Below are positions 41,286-64,000 of a stretch of DNA of 64,000 nt, one piece after another; position 1 is the first letter of the stretch, and the number at the start of each line of letters is the position of its first letter. The DNA is from Apostichopus japonicus (taxonomy: Eukaryota; Echinodermata; Holothuroidea; Aspidochirotida; Stichopodidae): contig NC_092570.1 of assembly GCF_037975245.1 (NCBI RefSeq), positions 12,379,001 to 12,443,000 on the forward strand. The letters run 5' to 3'. Below the pieces are notes generated by a model. The model ran no database searches. It was not told where the DNA came from and saw only the letters and a program-made list of their open reading frames with translations. A program made the position numbers and the translations under genes.

Positions 41286-42445
41286 TAATAATAATAATAT
41301 ATAGTAAATTCTCAATAAGAAAGTGCCAATATCCAGAGGAAACCCAACGCTCAATGGCGAGTGTATACAGGGATATGCCATAGAAGATAAGTTTGTCTTG
41401 AGTCTGTTCTTGAATTTATTAATGTTTGGTGCTGACTTTACGTGCAATGGGGGTTGGTTCCATAGAGAGGGAGCGGCATTGGTGACATATCTTCGACCAA
41501 AGACTTCAGCTTCCATACTGGAATATGTAGTAGTTGCTGAGAGGAGTGATTGGGCGGTGAGCCTGCGACTAGTCGTATTACTCAGATACTGTGGTGCTAT
41601 CACATTCAGGGCCTTGTTATTGAGCAGGAGGATATTAACGTCTATCCTGTAGGAGACTGGTAACCAATGTAGTCGAAGGAGCATGGGTGTGACATGGTCA
41701 AACTTCTTGGACCGTGTGATAATTCTAGCTGCAGTATTCTGGGTACGTTAAAGTATGTGTAGGTGGTTGTCAGGCAAGCCATACAAAAGTGAATTAGCAT
41801 TATTCAGTTTGGAAGACATCATTACGGCATGGATAATGGTCATGCATGACTTTTCAGTCAGATATTTCCAGACCCGTCAACTCTCCCGGTTTTACCGGGA
41901 GACTCCCGGTTTTTACCCGAATCTCCCGGTTTCATATTCTATTATCCCGGTTTTTTAATGTTTCATCACTTGCGACATTTCTGAAAATAGCCAACAATTA
42001 GTCCTATGCTTAGTAATTCCCCACAGTAACGCTGAACAGGAAAGGCTATTCAGTGTAGTTCGCAAGAACAAGACAGACAGTCGAAGCGAGCTGCTGTAAA
42101 CTAAAACAAGAAACACTGATTGGATGATTCTCTCATTGTATTGCATAAGTAGACTATTTATACTAATTTAGGAGTATTTATATCATTTCAGTTGAAAATT
42201 ACAAACCCCCCTATTTTCCCCTTGTTCTCCCTATTTTTGGGTCCTAAAAAATGTTATTCTCCCTATTTTGGGGTCAAACAGGTTGACAGGTCTGTATTTC
42301 TTAAGAGTTGCTAAAGGCATTAGTGGCAGAATTGTTATATAGTTAAGCTCAATTTGGTAAGAATACATTGATAGCTTCACATTGAATCTATGTGAAATCT
42401 CCACACATGAAGACTTGTCATGCTGGATATTGAGAAACTTTGGCA
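41286..42445 (-). mobile_element. CR1/L2-like LINE fragment (reverse transcriptase C-terminal region), interrupted
   Basis: Minus-strand reading gives TIIHAVMMSSKLNNANSLLY, GLPDNHLHIL, a stop in place of the usual Gln, RTQNTAARIITRSKKFDHVT, PMLLRLHWLPVSYRID and FGRRYVTNAAPSLWNQPP. This is the conserved RT thumb/C-terminal region of CR1/L2/Jockey-type non-LTR retrotransposons. The 3' end (low coordinates) carries an ATT-repeat tail at about 41286-41300. The copy is 5'-truncated and carries at least one stop. A second element (about 41869-42294) is inserted in it; the LINE frame resumes on the other side as ATLKKY. Confidence 0.8.
41869..42294 (+). mobile_element. hAT-like DNA transposon remnant nested in the LINE
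   Basis: Ends CAGACCCGTCAAC and GTTGACAGGTCTG are inverted repeats (12 of 13 match). The sequence TATTTC lies directly outside both ends, as expected of a target duplication. Inside, the + strand encodes VIPHSNAEQERLFSVVRKNK followed by TDSRSELL and a stop, the C-terminal hAT dimerisation motif. The left part is full of CTCCCGG(T)TTT words. About 425 bp, so most of the transposase is missing. Confidence 0.75.
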
Positions 42446-43095
42446 TAGGATTTATATTTTGTAAAACTTATCAGCTATTTACTTGGTGTCCACTAGTGAG
42501 TGTTGCAAATCCCTTTTTAATTGTCAAGACAGCTGAAACTGATGTTTTGGTTCCGTAACTTGTAACTTGGACTTGTATTAACTTTGGTTACATTTTAATC
42601 AGTTGTCAATGGGGTGAATGTGTGTTAAATTTCATGGTAAGGAAGTACACAGCATTCTGACGTGATGGTTCACTTTGTTGGTTTCCCAAAAGGGAAAAGT
42701 GATATGGACTATACATTTCAAAGTGACAGCGCGTGATTGATATTTTTTTTAAATCAATTTCATGTTCTTTCATCGGCCGGTCGATTAGTAAAAGGGTGTG
42801 TGTGCGATCATGCTTATGTGTGTTTGGGTATGTAGTTAATTGCCACTCACTTGCATGAAAAGTTTAGGCGTTCCATATTACCACTTTGATGATTGCTGCG
42901 CTATTTGGTCTAGGCATGTCAAATAGAAAATAAATAACGCCCTCTATATCATCTTCTATCATAGCGCCAGAGCTAAGATATTGCAAGCATGACGTTCGTG
43001 GTTGAAGTCTTAAATTAAGCAGGATTTTCTTCAAATCTGCTTAAAGAATGTTTTTCTTTTTTCAGTAGTTTTCACTTGGCGCAATCTACAGCAAA
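42446..43095. promoter_or_regulatory. Upstream region of RPB1, presumed promoter and 5' UTR
   Basis: This 650-bp region precedes the RPB1 ATG. I see no convincing TATA box at a fixed distance. A pyrimidine run with CAG (TTTTTCTTTTTTCAG, ending about 43064) lies 30 bp before the ATG and could be an acceptor for a 5' UTR intron. The start is assigned only from the coding frame. Confidence 0.4.

Positions 43096-64000
<20,905 letters not shown>

Noticed and set aside
41323-41652. Plus-strand 109-codon open frame as a gene
   Set aside because: It is antisense to the LINE reverse-transcriptase fragment, which has clear family motifs on the minus strand.

Overview
This is a piece of an animal genome: AT-rich, intron-rich, with GT-AG introns and two multi-exon genes on the + strand. 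RPB1 sequence, base composition and the style of the interspersed repeats suggest a marine invertebrate deuterostome, probably an echinoderm. That assignment is an impression; nothing in the window proves the species.

Gene 1 (980-34192, 5' end outside the window) is a poly(ADP-ribose) glycohydrolase (PARG) gene. Eight exons join with consistent phases and give about 1086 codons. The PARG signature GGGVMSSGLVQEEIRF and the downstream ATGNWGCGVFGGD and SFGD motifs are intact. The loop between the two halves of the catalytic fold is replaced by about 745 residues. Most of these lie in a single 2028-nt exon that looks like the A-kinase anchoring proteins AKAP11/SPHKAP: several amphipathic RII-binding-like helices, R-R-x-S sites and a phospho-FFAT-like motif. 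The last two exons match both the PARG C-terminus and the conserved AKAP11/SPHKAP C-terminus. The gene therefore reads as an intermediate showing that the vertebrate AKAP11/SPHKAP family descends from a PARG whose enzyme half decayed. The 2028-nt exon is symmetric (phase 1-1), so skipping it would give a compact PARG in frame.

The region between the genes (34193-43095) holds no recognised cellular gene. It contains a CR1/L2-like LINE fragment (minus strand) interrupted by a small hAT-like element with matching terminal repeats, and a short AT-rich element carrying a CGCGAATTCGCG palindrome.

Gene 2 (43096 to beyond 64000) is RPB1/POLR2A, the largest subunit of RNA polymerase II. Twenty-one complete exons and the first 9 nt of exon 22 give about 1535 residues, from the initiator Met to the start of the linker before the CTD; the heptad CTD is outside the window. 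The zinc-binding N-terminus, [10 protein letters not shown] metal site, bridge helix and trigger loop are intact.

Introns of both genes are crowded with minisatellites (13, 30, 37, 48/62, 54, 58, 63, 90, 173 and 240 bp units). Three arrays iterate a fused acceptor-donor motif (AG|GTATGT), one starting at the true donor of a PARG exon. RPB1 intron 13 holds a complete 1759-bp hAT-like element with perfect terminal inverted repeats and an 8-bp target duplication. Two further protein-like stretches of unknown origin lie in gene 1 introns (about 9190-9835 plus, 31612-31872 minus).
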